64,000 nucleotides of DNA. It comes from Isoetes taiwanensis. Taxonomy: Eukaryota > Streptophyta > Lycopodiopsida > Isoetales > Isoetaceae. The position numbers and the translations under genes were made by a program. The notes under the pieces are model-generated. The model was not told the DNA's origin and made no database searches. It saw only the letters and a list, made by a program, of their open reading frames with translations. Location of the stretch: NCBI GenBank assembly GCA_021234155.1, contig JAJEKV010000020.1:21250018-21314017 (forward strand), in the 5' to 3' direction. Shown one piece after another: positions 21,050-32,209 of the stretch. How positions within the stretch are numbered: the first letter of the stretch is position 1; every line of letters starts with the position of its first letter.

Positions 21050-21922
21050 GGCGCTAGAAGGGAGGAGAGAGGAAGAGAAACAATTGAAATGAACTTTAAA
21101 AGTCCTTTTAACTCCTTTTTATTTAGGCTGATGTCAGCATTTTGTCATAATTAACACAAAATAAATAAGTTTTTAATACAAAATAAAAAGTTTTTTTTTT
21201 TTTTTATTAAATACCAAAAAAAAAAAATATTTACAATGCGGAACCCCGCGAAATATGCTAAGGATGCTCCCCCCGAATCCTGCGGGCGAGGGCTAAATCC
21301 TTAGGCATTATGGTTACCCTCTTTGCGTGGATCGCGCAAAGATTGGCGTCACCAAAAAGTGCCACCAAGTAGGCTTGTGACCTCTTGGAGTGCCAAAATT
21401 GCAAAGGTGCGGAAGCGGAGGTCGGTCTTGAGCTGCTGCGATCTCTCGTACCGGCCTCGGAAGGGTAGCTTCGTATCGAAGCCGTGTAGATTTACGGAAC
21501 TTTGCGGTTTTCCAGAAGGCCACCGCATCGAGTGCGGTACCGATGAGGTTTCCTTTGTGGAGTGGGTTTTGCAAAGCGGCCCCCCGGTCTTTGGCAATGC
21601 GTCTTAGCCCCAACAGCCGGTCGGGAGCTATCCACCCGCTGCTGTCTCCGACTGGAGCTGGTATTCTTGCCAAAAGCCCCGACAGTCTTTAGTTTCTCCT
21701 TGTATTGACTGCCGGTCTTTTGGGCTAAACCCTCTTAATGGTCACATGTTCTGTCGGGGTTGGGCCCGACCCACCCCCAGTTGCCCCTCCGTCCTGCGGG
21801 TTCAGATGGTCCTGCCGATCCCTCTCCTCCTGTTCAAGCTTCTCCCGTTCCTCCCGGACTCTCCTCAGATCTTCCTGAATCTGAGCAAAATGTTGGGCTG
21901 CGCTTCGGCGAAGAAGCTCAGC

Positions 21923-22489
21923 CTAGTACCGATGAGGCCGCAAACCCATATCGATCTGTATGGTCGTCAGATAATCTATGCTGATATCGGGGATCTCACC
22001 CCAAATAAAACTGTGGTTATCCTCGTCCCAACAGTATGGGGGAACCTCAATTGCCCTGCCATCGATGACGGCAAAGCCGTCCCCGAGGTACCTGTACTCT
22101 CTTCCCCTAGCCGCCGTATCTGCCCGCTCAATCTCCCGATGGTCGTCTTCCTTGGCCAAGCCTCTGATACGATCGGCTTCTACCCTGATGTCCTCCTCCT
22201 CGGTATGCCCTTCCTGTTCGGGAGGATAGAATTTAATGAGCATCGTGACCATGTCAGGTTGCTCGACAATGGTGTAGGAGAGCTGGCGAAGATTCAGCCG
22301 GATCAGGAATGGCTCTGCGAAATGATAGATAGGATAGGGGATCCTATCGTTATTCTCAAACCTGTTTACTAGCTCATCTAGGAGTATGTCAATGAAGGCC
22401 GGGTCTGTAGCCATGTACCGGGCGATCATGGCATAAATCTCCACTATGCTCAAAGTAGAAGGGTCCGGGGCGCTCTTGGTATTCGCCAT
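21923..22489 (-). CDS. Extra ORF nearest the 5' LTR (aORF a), 188 aa
   Basis: From ATG 22489 (MANTKSAPDPSTLSIVEIY) to the stop at 21923; the frame is open further upstream but lacks an earlier ATG that looks right. It contains DPAFIDILLDELVNRFENND and RLNLRQLSYTIVEQPDMVTM, then a charged stretch. It reads like a soluble, partly helical protein. No family recognised. Same strand as the element and first of three leader ORFs. Confidence 0.5.
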   Translation of the reverse strand: MANTKSAPDPSTLSIVEIYAMIARYMATDPAFIDILLDELVNRFENNDRIPYPIYHFAEPFLIRLNLRQLSYTIVEQPDMVTMLIKFYPPEQEGHTEEEDIRVEADRIRGLAKEDDHREIERADTAARGREYRYLGDGFAVIDGRAIEVPPYCWDEDNHSFIWGEIPDISIDYLTTIQIDMGLRPHRY

Positions 22490-23261
22490 AGCTGTGGCAA
22501 TAAGGTCTAGGAAGGCGGACAGTGAGGCGCTGGTGACGGAGAAGGCGGCAAGGGAGGCGCTAGGGTTCCCCAAGACACAAGGGCGACGAAGCAAGGTCAA
22601 GTCCGGTGGCGATGGCGGGCAGCGGCTCTGGCGGTCGAAGGTGCTGAAGGCAAGGCAGAACAAATAACAAGAAGAAATTTTAAACGGCCAGTTAACTTTT
22701 GAAATTTTAAAATTTTCCTATTAACTTTTTTTTTAATTTTATTATTAGAAAAATAATTATACGGCAGAAATACGCGAGGCATACGGTCGGGCGCCGGCTG
22801 CATTATACGTGCTCCCGCCTCGACTGGGGGTCGTCGAAAAGCAAGCGGCGCCGAAGTTGACTGGCGCCGCGTTGACTCCGTCGACCGGTCGGGCGCCGAT
22901 CGCATTTTCGGCTCTTCTACCGCGGATCGCAAGGCGAAAAAGCAAGCGGCGCCCGAGTTGGTTTTCGGGCCTGCCCTTGACCATTTTTCGCCTGGAGACG
23001 ACCGTTCTAGGGTAATTCGAGTATGTCCGATCCGATGGATGCAACTTCTCCGTCATTTGAGCTACCCACTGACATTTACAATTCTTCCAATTCTTGGGCC
23101 CTCCAGTCGCCCTATCCTTCTTAAAGCTACAATTTCCTAATTTAACCTAACACCGAACCAAACAACAAAGAGGACTAACAACACATTAACTTAGCCTCCT
23201 CCTAACTACCATGCTACGAGTTAGTGTTTGGCCAGTGCTATGATTTCGAGCAACCGAAATC
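22490..23261 (-). other. Element leader next to the primer-binding site
   Basis: GC-rich blocks around 22800-23000 (repeated GCAAGCGGCGCC) and an AT-rich stretch at 22670-22760. No gene recognised. Confidence 0.5.
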
Positions 23262-23276
23262 ACGGCTCTGATACCA
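23262..23276 (-). other. Primer-binding site, initiator-tRNA-Met type
   Basis: Minus-strand TGGTATCAGAGCC lies one base inside the 5' LTR end (CGTCACA). TGGTATCAGAGC is the usual plant tRNA-iMet complementary site. Confidence 0.9.
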
Positions 23277-23277
23277 C

Positions 23278-24843
23278 TGTGACGCTCCCAGAATATATAC
23301 GACCCCCGGCCGTATACATACGGGGACTTTCCCCTCCCATGGCGACCATCGCGCCACGAGCAGGGCCCTCCATCTAACCCCGTCTACGTAGAGACGTTCA
23401 GGTGAAGGACACGGAGGGGTCATTCGGCCCACGCCTTCGATGCGCGCCTACGTCGCGGAAGCATGAATACAAGGGTTAGGACGCAGCATAAATCATATAT
23501 AAGTGGCCACCACGAAGGGTGGCGCATCCATCCAAATACTATCAACACAGAATATGCATCTAACTAAGAAAACACCCAAAAGCCCAGGTTCTACCCCGGC
23601 TCAGACTCTAGTGGGGGGGCGGTTTTGGGTCTCGAGGAGATCATCAGACCGAATCTTGGCATGGCGTTGGCTGGCATAGAACATCGGCTAGGGTTGTCCA
23701 CTCCATCCGCCCCTCCTGTGCACACTTTGCAGATGGGTCGATTCACGCTATGGCTTTGCTATAGCCTTAGGAGACTTGAGACTCGTGGATCACCCTTGAG
23801 TCTACTCGAGGTTCATGACACTGGTCCGATGAGGCAGGTCGGGGAGGCGCCCCTTCCGGGATCACGGTGGTGTTGTGGGTGAGCTAGAGAATACGTGCGC
23901 ATCGGCGACCCGCATCCGTGCAGAGCTTACTCACCCTAATTCTACTCAAAGTGCATGGTGCCCCATACGGGTCACACCACTACACCCAGGGAGGGTCAGA
24001 CCCATACCCGGCCCTCCACGTGACCGGCTATCAGGCCTAGCCCACTGTAGGAGTCTCAGGAGCCTTTTATGCTCGTGCAAGACCCCACCCCCTACTTCAC
24101 CACTGTGTCCCTTGTCTGGTGCTAAGCCAGACCATAGCGTCTATGACCCGGTGGGCTCTTGCGCACAGGCCGAAACTAGTAGGGTGTTAAAGGACTACTA
24201 GGAGCATTCTATACTCAAGCTCAGAGGCCTCTACCCCCCTGTTAATCCCTGTTTACGAGAAGCTACTAAACTAACTCATAGAGACATCGACCATTCCATA
24301 CAGAGCATCATTCATAATTGAAAAGTATTCCTAATTACCAAAGAAGGGTTAATCTCACCCAAAACCAAACCGAAAAAGAATCTTGGAGTATTATTCTACA
24401 ATTTGCAAGTTAACTACCACTAACCGGAGTTTTAATTTGGACCCGTTGTCAAGGGGTGCTTCCATGGTCTTTATCTTGGGGTAGCAAAATGTGTAGAGGG
24501 TATCTTGGCGATCCGGGGACGAACAAAGAATCGCTTCTGGCCACCGCCCTCCGGCGCTTTCTTTGGGTCGAAATTGGGCTGATCCGAGGATGGCGCTTCC
24601 CTTTGGTGGCCTAGTTTAGCAATCCTCATGCTAGCCACCCGGTTCATGCCAAATGGCGCCTTCCTACTATGGATTGACTTAATCACATGTCTTTAGATAA
24701 TTATCCTTTATAATCTGGTTAACATAGCTAATTAAATCCATTGTGGCCAACCCCCTAGGTTATCATACCCCGGGTGGCGTACCTATACCGAGTGACGGTT
24801 TCAATATTTATACGTACACCGTATAAATACTTGGAACGTCACA
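23278..24843 (-). repeat. Complete 5' LTR of the chromovirus element, 1566 bp
   Basis: On the plus strand it runs TGTGACGCTCCC ... GGAACGTCACA, with TG/CA ends and 7-bp inverted termini. The inner end abuts the primer-binding site and the outer end abuts unrelated sequence (ATAACAG). Partial copies of the family occur at 12566-13358 and 54909-56455. Confidence 0.9.
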
Positions 24844-25820
24844 ATAACAGTGGCTAATAAGCATCTTATTCCCCACTCTACAAGTGAGCAATGCATGAAA
24901 CTATTTACTCGTAAGCATTTTAGGCAACGAGTTACACATATTTAAAAATATTCCATGGCAAAGATTGGTGTTAATTGGATAAGAAAGGGTAGTACTTAAT
25001 GAATGCCTTGAATGGGCACATGATGTAACCATCAAGAGGATTGCACCGCCTCATGTGGAAAAGAAAAAGTTAATCATTGCTTTGCTTTACTCATTCAAGA
25101 ACCAAATCCCAATTTCTTTCAAATTCGGTTGATATTTAGCTGGTAAATTGTGGTTTCAATTTATCACAGTTAACAATGTAGTACATCTACAACTCGTCTG
25201 CTTTGAACATAGGGCCTAAATCAAATACTGTATCCACATACAGACGATTACTTTGTAGCAGGAACATCAAATGTTCTTGAAATGTGTTGATAATATCAAC
25301 TAATGACATCTCTCACTTTCTAATTTTCCTATTTGTTTTGGGAGACATTGCTTTTTTAGTTTGGAAAAAAATAAAAATTCAATCATGAATAACATATCAA
25401 ACATTAAATATAGCACAAATTTCATAACACATCAAATAAAAAATTTTCAACTCTGGAAAGCCACCAATGCATACACTGGAAACTCAGTAAAATTAATTTA
25501 TGGCCAATTCAACGTAACCTGCCAGTGAACCATCAAAATTTACGTTCCAGAATCAAGCACAAGCTCAAGCTCAAGCACAGAGAAGCTCAAGCTTATTAGG
25601 ATCGAGCAAACCATTAAGTCCAAGAATTACATTACCCTTGCAACCGTCTGCTTGGGTCCGGCAGGCCGCCCAGCTCATCTGGGCATCCTCCGACATGAAA
25701 GCAACTGTCCAACAAAAACTCCCTAGCTGCCTTCGCATTTGTGGATTTCGAATTAATTAGGCCTTGAAAAGATAAACAAGAAGATGTTGTATCTTCTTGT
25801 TTTGTGCGGTCTTGTTACCG
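24844..25820. other. No gene recognised
   Basis: AT-rich flank of the chromovirus element. A short AGCTCAAGCTCAAGC run occurs at about 25560-25600. I see no exon or transposon signature. Confidence 0.5.
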
Positions 25821-26543
25821 GGTGTTGGCTATTCATGACACTCTGCCCCCTTTAGGCAAGTGGTCTCTGCAGACTTCCGGGTTCTCGATGGGCTTTCGGT
25901 TTGGGCGTGGACATGGAGCTCACTTCCCCACCGAAGGTTCGGGTGCTTCGTGGCGTGGTGGTGCATTTGTATCGGGGTGAATGTCCTTGTGAGTCGGGTT
26001 TAGGCGGTGTGAGCCCTCTTTGCCCTTGTTGTGGCCTTCATCGTGAGGCGTGGAGCATTATGCGGTTTTATGCCCTCACTTGCAGGTTGCCTGGGATTGG
26101 GTCAGGGCTCTGTTTCAGGTGAGATTGAATAGCCAACAATTGCTGCTTCATGTATATCCTGGTGCTTGGCCGCTCGTACGGCAGCAAGCCTTGCATCTGT
26201 GCGTGGCTTGGTTGGTGTGGTTGATTTGGAAGCGGCGGCGGTTGTGGATCTTTCAGGGGATTCAGCAGCCTGCAGCCTCTCTGATTCCTCGACTCAGGTA
26301 CAAGCTATTTCAAAGCTTTTTGGTGTTCCCGGGATTAGTAGAGCGGAAGTTTTCCATTTGGCGGGACTTCTTGGGTGTGGTAGATGGTGATGGCCAGTTT
26401 GTACAGCAGTAGAGTTGCAGTTGTTGTGGAGTGTCGAGGTATCACTGTCTCTTTGGGGCAGTTCTCCTTCCTCCTCACTTGCTTTGTAACATTACCATTC
26501 TTTTAATATATTGCTGACACAGTTCTTCAAAAAAAAAAAAAAA
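25821..26543 (+). mobile_element. LINE 3' part with poly-A tail
   Basis: Two overlapping plus-strand frames (25901-26122, 26050-26412) give LINE C-terminal sequence. First comes a Cys/His cluster (CPCCGLHREAW), then a tail with HLCVAWLVWLIWKRRR, typical of LINE reverse-transcriptase C-termini. A 3' UTR follows and ends in about 14 A at 26530-26543. It is 5'-truncated, frameshifted and lacks the RT core. Confidence 0.65.
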
Positions 26544-26586
26544 GTTACTTAAAAATTTTGTCACGTTTAAAAATAACAAGCCCCTT

Positions 26587-27914
26587 TTTTTTTTGAAGGT
26601 AGGAGTATATTATTATTGTAGATAGAAAATTTACAAAGAGCCCCCTCAATGGGGCAGATAGAAAAGTTGTGTGTTACTTGCCCATCAGACTAGATGTGAC
26701 TACTGAAATACTTGCTCTTCTTCCCTGCATGTGATTACTATAGGGAAATATCACCATCTTCTCTGCAGAGGCAGGTACTATAGGGTGGGCAAATCCAGTT
26801 TCCATACACCAAAGGGTTTCAGGGCGTATAAAATATTTAGTTACCAAGAGTATGGATCCAACTATCATATGTAGAGGCTAGATCTTCTTCATCCATCCAT
26901 TGACATCTGAAGTAGCTGTAGAATCCTTCCACTTTACCTACTCTATTCAACTGTTTATTGTACGCCACACCCATCTTTCTATGGTGGGACAAGGCCATTA
27001 GAGCCACTTCCATGTTAAAGAGGTTCTTTAGTTTTGCCACTAAAGTAGCCTGCCCCCCTAATGCCACATCGCATCTGTGCGTCCATACCACCCAAAGTGC
27101 CACATTGGTCAAGGAGGCAGTAATTATACATTTATCAGTTCTAATGAGCAGCTCGGGCCATACAAGATGGCCCAGCTCTATCCCTAAGTTCGAGGAAACC
27201 CAGCACCAGAACTCTTAAATCTTAGGATCGAAGAGGAGATGCATGATCGACTCACATGATTGGCAACCCAACGGGCACATATCATCAGCCACAATCCCTT
27301 TCCGAAGTAAAACCTGTTTAGTACTGAGACCTCCTTGAAGGGCAGTCCATCTAAAGAACTGAAGTTTCTTTGAGCAGATAGATTTCCATGAATTAGATAA
27401 GAGAAGGTTAGCAACCATAGTTGTTACCCCCATCCAGACCTCTGCTATTAGTGGAGTTTCATCACCACACAAAGTGCGATAGATACTCGCCACACGGTGC
27501 CTTTCACTCCGAACACATCACCAATAGTTCCTTAGGCCCCGGAATACCCGAGCAATCTTTGATATTACATAGAATCTCACGTATTGTACCTTGTACTTGA
27601 ATCTAGTCTAGGATATCCATCTGCCATTTCCCAGATATGCGGGGGATGGACCACGGCCAAAGGGAGACCCTTCCTGTTCCAAACTTGTGTATTCCAAAAG
27701 ATACTGATATTTCCAGCCTCATTAGGAATATCAGCTGGGGAGCATACTGATGGTACCTTCATCCAGGCCTGGAGTACCCTTCTCATCACCGGGGAGGTAC
27801 TAGTTTAGCATCATAGAAGAAGGCCCATAGTTCGTCTCTAGGAAGTGATGGCTTATGTTTGAGCTTGCATTGATCGAGCCAGTATTTAGAATATCATAGC
27901 TGGGGAGGAGTCAT
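26587..27914 (-). mobile_element. LINE 3' half (C-terminus and poly-A tail), separated from its RT by the LTR element
   Basis: Minus-strand LINE: fragments 27789-27577, 27493-27215 (with CPLGCQSCESIMHLLFDP, the C-terminal Cys/His cluster) and 27112-26837. A 3' UTR then ends in an A-run (plus-strand T-run at about 26587-26597). It continues the RT-coding part at 40318-41490, because the LTR element at 27915-40317 is flanked on both sides by GTCAT and by LINE. Frameshifts and stops are present. Its tail faces the tail of the plus-strand LINE 43 bp away. Confidence 0.75.
27910..27914. repeat. Target-site duplication, left copy (GTCAT)
   Basis: GTCAT directly before the left LTR. The same five bases follow the right LTR at 40318-40322. 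Five bases is the usual Ty3 duplication size. Confidence 0.9.
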
Positions 27915-29455
27915 TGTGACGGCCCCAGCTCATATACGATGGCCCGATCGTATACAAACTGGAGATCATCCCTCAAACCAGCATCTGCTCGCTGACATGA
28001 GGCCGTCCACCTAACATCGGGCCCTTGATGGTGGCCAAGAACCCGACGGGAAAGAATGGACGTGTCATTCATCCCGTCTCCCTCGGGATCGTCCTAGCTG
28101 CGGAAGCGTAAGCAAACATGAGCACATGACAACAACAATAACATACCCACCTCGAAGGGTGGTCCACCATATCACAGAGCTGCAACAACACATCAGTAAC
28201 ATCAACATAACATGGGGAGATCCTACCCGTGCTCGACTTCGGGGAAGGACGGCGGCTTGGGTCTCCGGATAACAATGCATGTAATTCATGGCAAATGGAT
28301 TTACTGGCATAGGAACATGGCCGTTGGGTAGTCCACTCCATCCGCCCCCCTCGTGTGCATACTTTTGCGGATAGGCTGAAAAGTATTGGAGCCCCACCGT
28401 AGCCCCTGCCGGTGAATAGCCGAGGGGCTACTACTACCGGGTTGCATCTCCCGGCCCGATGAGGCGGGGAGGAGATCACTCCCCTCCAGAAGGTTCATGC
28501 CAATCACAGGTGAGCCAGAGAGCCACTGCTCGTATACGACTTGAACCCCTAGAAGATGACGCATCACCCAAGAGGTGTCGAGCCTATACCCTGCCCTCAC
28601 GCAGTGCCAGGGTATTAGGCCTGGCTCACAACGTTCCCCGGCCGTCGCTACGCACCAGAGGGATCAACTGTGATTAGACAAGCCCTCCCTTGTCAGCCGG
28701 TCTAGCCCCGCCACCCACAGCCAGGCGGGCTCTTATGCACAGGCCGGGGCTAAAACTAGGATCATCCATCTACTTGGGCTCTGGGTCTCTACCCCCCTTC
28801 CCAATACACAAGAGTGGCGCATAGAATGTCAAAACATCAACACAACAGAACTGAAATAATAGAATACATCTATTCTAATCTACCTAATCATACATGGTTA
28901 GGTTCCTTTGTTAGTGTTTATCATTCTTAGGCTGTAGGGGTCGCCTATAGCTAAGAATGGATACTAATCCTATGGAATGAGGGCTGAAAACTCGGATCTA
29001 ACTATCGGATCAACCACTAACCCGCTTCTTGGCTGGCTCCCACTCCTCTGAAAGCATCCATGCCGCTGGATTTCGAGACTGCTGGTCTTGGATCGAGCTG
29101 CAACCTAGGAATTCCGATTCCTCTGCTACTCTTCAGGCGAAATGGCGTCCAATGCTGCTCCAATCCGACCTATAGGGGCTGGAAACCGAAAGGGTTTCCC
29201 TTTTAGGGTTTATGCCCCTTTATCCCCACGAATTTTAGGGCTGGGTTCTTTTGGTCAATGGGCTATTTGCCACATGGCAAAAGATATTATATTCACATGT
29301 GGCCTTAACATGTGCAATATAATGGTTCACAAGGTCGTACCCTAGGGTACTAACCTTTACGATCACCGTGTACATGTCGTCTGAGTCGACATGTACTAGT
29401 TGACGTGTCAGTATAATATACGTATTCATACCGTATGTTATGCTGGAACGTCACA
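27915..29455 (-). repeat. 3' LTR of the second element, about 1541 bp
   Basis: TGTGACGGCC ... GGAACGTCACA. It aligns along its whole length with 38771-40317, with small indels. Short open frames inside it (e.g. 28065-28600) are not genes. Confidence 0.92.
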
Positions 29456-29471
29456 TTCTCCCCACCTTAAA
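29456..29471 (-). other. Polypurine tract of the second element
   Basis: Minus-strand TTTTAAGGTGGGGAGAA-type tract directly before the LTR start TGTGACG. Confidence 0.85.
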
Positions 29472-29473
29472 AT

Positions 29474-29491
29474 GATGCTGTCCGCAGCATC
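29474..29491. other. Hairpin next to the polypurine tract
   Basis: GATGCTG-TCCG-CAGCATC is a perfect 7-bp stem with a 4-nt loop, in the same position as in the chromovirus (13379-13394). Confidence 0.65.
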
Positions 29492-32200
29492 GAGGTTCTC
29501 CCCACCTTGGGATCTTCCTGTCCTGCAACCAACTTGATGCATGCAATTATTATTATAGTTACATAATTATTAGAATTACTCTAAGGTAATGTTTAAGACA
29601 TTACTGTATTATTTCATTATCCAATTAACTTATCGCTTCATAACCTAATCAACGCAAGGTAATTACTAAGCTTACTTAATACAACATTTAAGTTTATCAA
29701 AGTTTATCAAGTTCATACAAAATTTACACTTCCAAGGTACTCTTCATCCCTTGCAACACGTTATAACAAAATTTGTGTTGCAAGTCTTTGCACCTTGAAA
29801 TCCTGCATTAATTTTACAATATCTATAATTACATACTTACTATCTCACACAAAATTTAAGCGATTAGTTTAAATGGTAGAAATCACAACTATTCTAGAAC
29901 TCTTGCTGCGAGAGGATATCTTCGTACTTCCTCCACCAACTGTTGTATGTCGGCTAGCATCCGTTAACGTCTCTAAGTAAACATGACAGTCTTGGATGCC
30001 TGCACGATCCTGCTGGACTTCCCTTAATGCATGCGATTAACATACTTACTCTAAGGTAATATTTATGAATTAACATTATCATAGTATCGGATACATTACT
30101 TTCGATCGTACAATTATATTTACTCTAGCTTTGCAATATTTAACAACTTTTAGGTCGCGATTATTTAAACAATAACCCTGATTTAGACTTATTGTTACAT
30201 AGACAAGGTTTTAATTATCATACACAAGAATTAGATGTGCTTCTTATTCTCTTCCTTGGGTCCTGCATTACCCTTGGAAGTATATCCCTAAGATGCACTT
30301 TAAGTATATCTGAATTCTATTTTCTATTTATATTTATAAGGACCCGAGGTTATATAGCTATCCTTGGAAGGAATTGCATCCTTGCGAAGGATTAATTAAC
30401 ATGCTACCTCACATTACCGTTGTTATTTAACTTATTTCCCTATGATACATATATGTACAACAAATTCTATGTGGTTATTAGGATCTATATTTAACTTGTC
30501 AATAAGACACATTAAAGCTTATTATACATGGGCAAACCTTTCCTAAGGCTAGGGCGCATCCGCCCATTGAGCCGGCGTGGAGTAATTTGGAGATGACTTG
30601 GTCGTTGCATTGCTCTCATATTTTTGCTCCACTTCCTTGGTGTAGTTAGCTATCACGTCCGTCCCGCACGTTGAAGGCCTCCTGAGCACTAAGGTAACTG
30701 TCTATCTTACGCTCTGTTCGCTTCGGCCATTGCCGGAGTGAACTCTATTCTACGGGTCGGTCAATTTGATGCAAGTACGTTCAATCATAAGATTGAGCCC
30801 TCCCACTTTCTTCGAAAAGAAAATGGTCCTGCACCCCTTCAATGATGTTGTACACAACGTCATATCTATTCTCTCCCCTTAAGAGGTTATATGCTTCTTA
30901 CTTAGCGCATTAATTTACTATCCATATATAACCATCTAAGATGGATGCACATATTATGTTATCATTTATTTCAATATAGTTACGGGTTACCTACTTAGTT
31001 AGAACGATTCTAAACCACAAGGTTTTGTCATCATGACAATTCCTTTTGTCTCAAAAGACTATTTGATTACTATAATTTTTATTTTAGATGTACTTTGCAT
31101 GTACTATTCTTTTATATTCTAGAGATTCCCCCTTTCTTAGTTATTTAAACTCTTGGAATATTCCTACCAATCGAATTGATGTCATCGTAACAAGTTGGCC
31201 GGACTTGTTAGATTACTTCTCTTCTTTCGGTTGGATTATTCTTTGGAGGTACTAAATTTATACATGGTCAACAATTATCCTAGTAATGATTCCTTCTTAG
31301 CGAGGTGATCAATCTCACCAAGTGGTTTCAATATGTTGGATGTCTGTTAACAATCTTGTATAATTTTAGTTACTCTTATGTGTTTCCTTCCCAATACTTG
31401 ACGCTTAGCTCAATATTGGGCAACCTTTTCGGCGAGAATATCTAAAAAAAAAAAGCCTTCTAATCCCAAGGATGTTACCATCTATACATTTAACCTATTA
31501 GGCCCCATGGCCTTGGATCCTTGAGCTTGCTAGAAGCTCATCCACTCGTTGCCTGCTTGAAGTAGCAAGGTAACGTTCTTTCGAGTTGCTCGATACCTCG
31601 GTCTCCTTGACAGTGGCTCCTCTTGATGTAGAGGTTGACTTTGTTCGTTAGAAGCCTCTCCTTGCTGGTCTTTGATGGTGTAGTTGGTCACTTGAAATCT
31701 TCCATGCCGCTTTTCAAAAGCCTGAAGGTGGCGCCGTTGAAAAAGATCTTTCGTCTTGAACTCTTTGTCTTGGCAGCTAAAGGATGACTCTATATCCGAT
31801 ATTGTTTCCTCGACTCCATCGACGTCTCATACATCGAGTCCTCTTGTCGTTATCGCGTTGCCCGAAGAGTGTTGAAGATGTTGATTGCTTCACCCCTGCA
31901 AATTGCCTGACATCTCTTCGTTTGATTTGTTACGCTATGGGAGGGAAGGAATAACAAGGGAACTATATATGCAAAGCATATAGCTTACATAATTACAATT
32001 ACTACTAGAGCTATTAGGTCCCCCTTGTGCCTCCCTTCGAGTTGCACACCTACTCCTTGTTAATGTCATCGGTGTTCCTCCCGGTGCCATGGTGTTGACG
32101 ATCTATATCCTCCTATTTGTACATCAGCTCGTACTCCGGGGTAACTTGTTGATATACTTGGGCCCTCCGATGTTTGTCGAATATGGCACAACACGCTTTG
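29492..32200. other. Non-coding interior of the second element
   Basis: AT-rich from 29.5 to 31.4 kb, then more mixed. No gene recognised. A repeated GCATGCGATTAACAT / TACTCTAAGGTAAT(A/G)TTTA theme occurs at about 29.55 and 30.03 kb. Confidence 0.5.
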
Positions 32201-32209
32201 CATCACATT

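Larger units (their letters stand above)
12566..24843 (-). mobile_element. Ty3-type (chromovirus) LTR retrotransposon, degraded, 3' LTR truncated
   Basis: Minus-strand element in the order 5' LTR (24843-23278), tRNA-iMet primer-binding site, leader with extra ORFs, gag with CCHC, protease, reverse transcriptase, RNase H, integrase with chromodomain-like end, polypurine tract, 3' LTR (13358-12566). PR-RT-RH-IN is the Ty3 order. The LTRs start TGTGACG and end CGTCACA. The 3' LTR has lost its outer roughly 775 bp, so the left target-site duplication cannot be seen. Stops and frameshifts in gag, RT/RH and IN make this copy non-autonomous now. Downstream of the right LTR the flank begins ATAAC. 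Confidence 0.9.

Noticed and set aside
28065..28600. Overlapping minus-strand frames, repeated at 38922-39527
   Set aside because: They lie wholly inside the two LTRs of one element; they recur because the LTR recurs.
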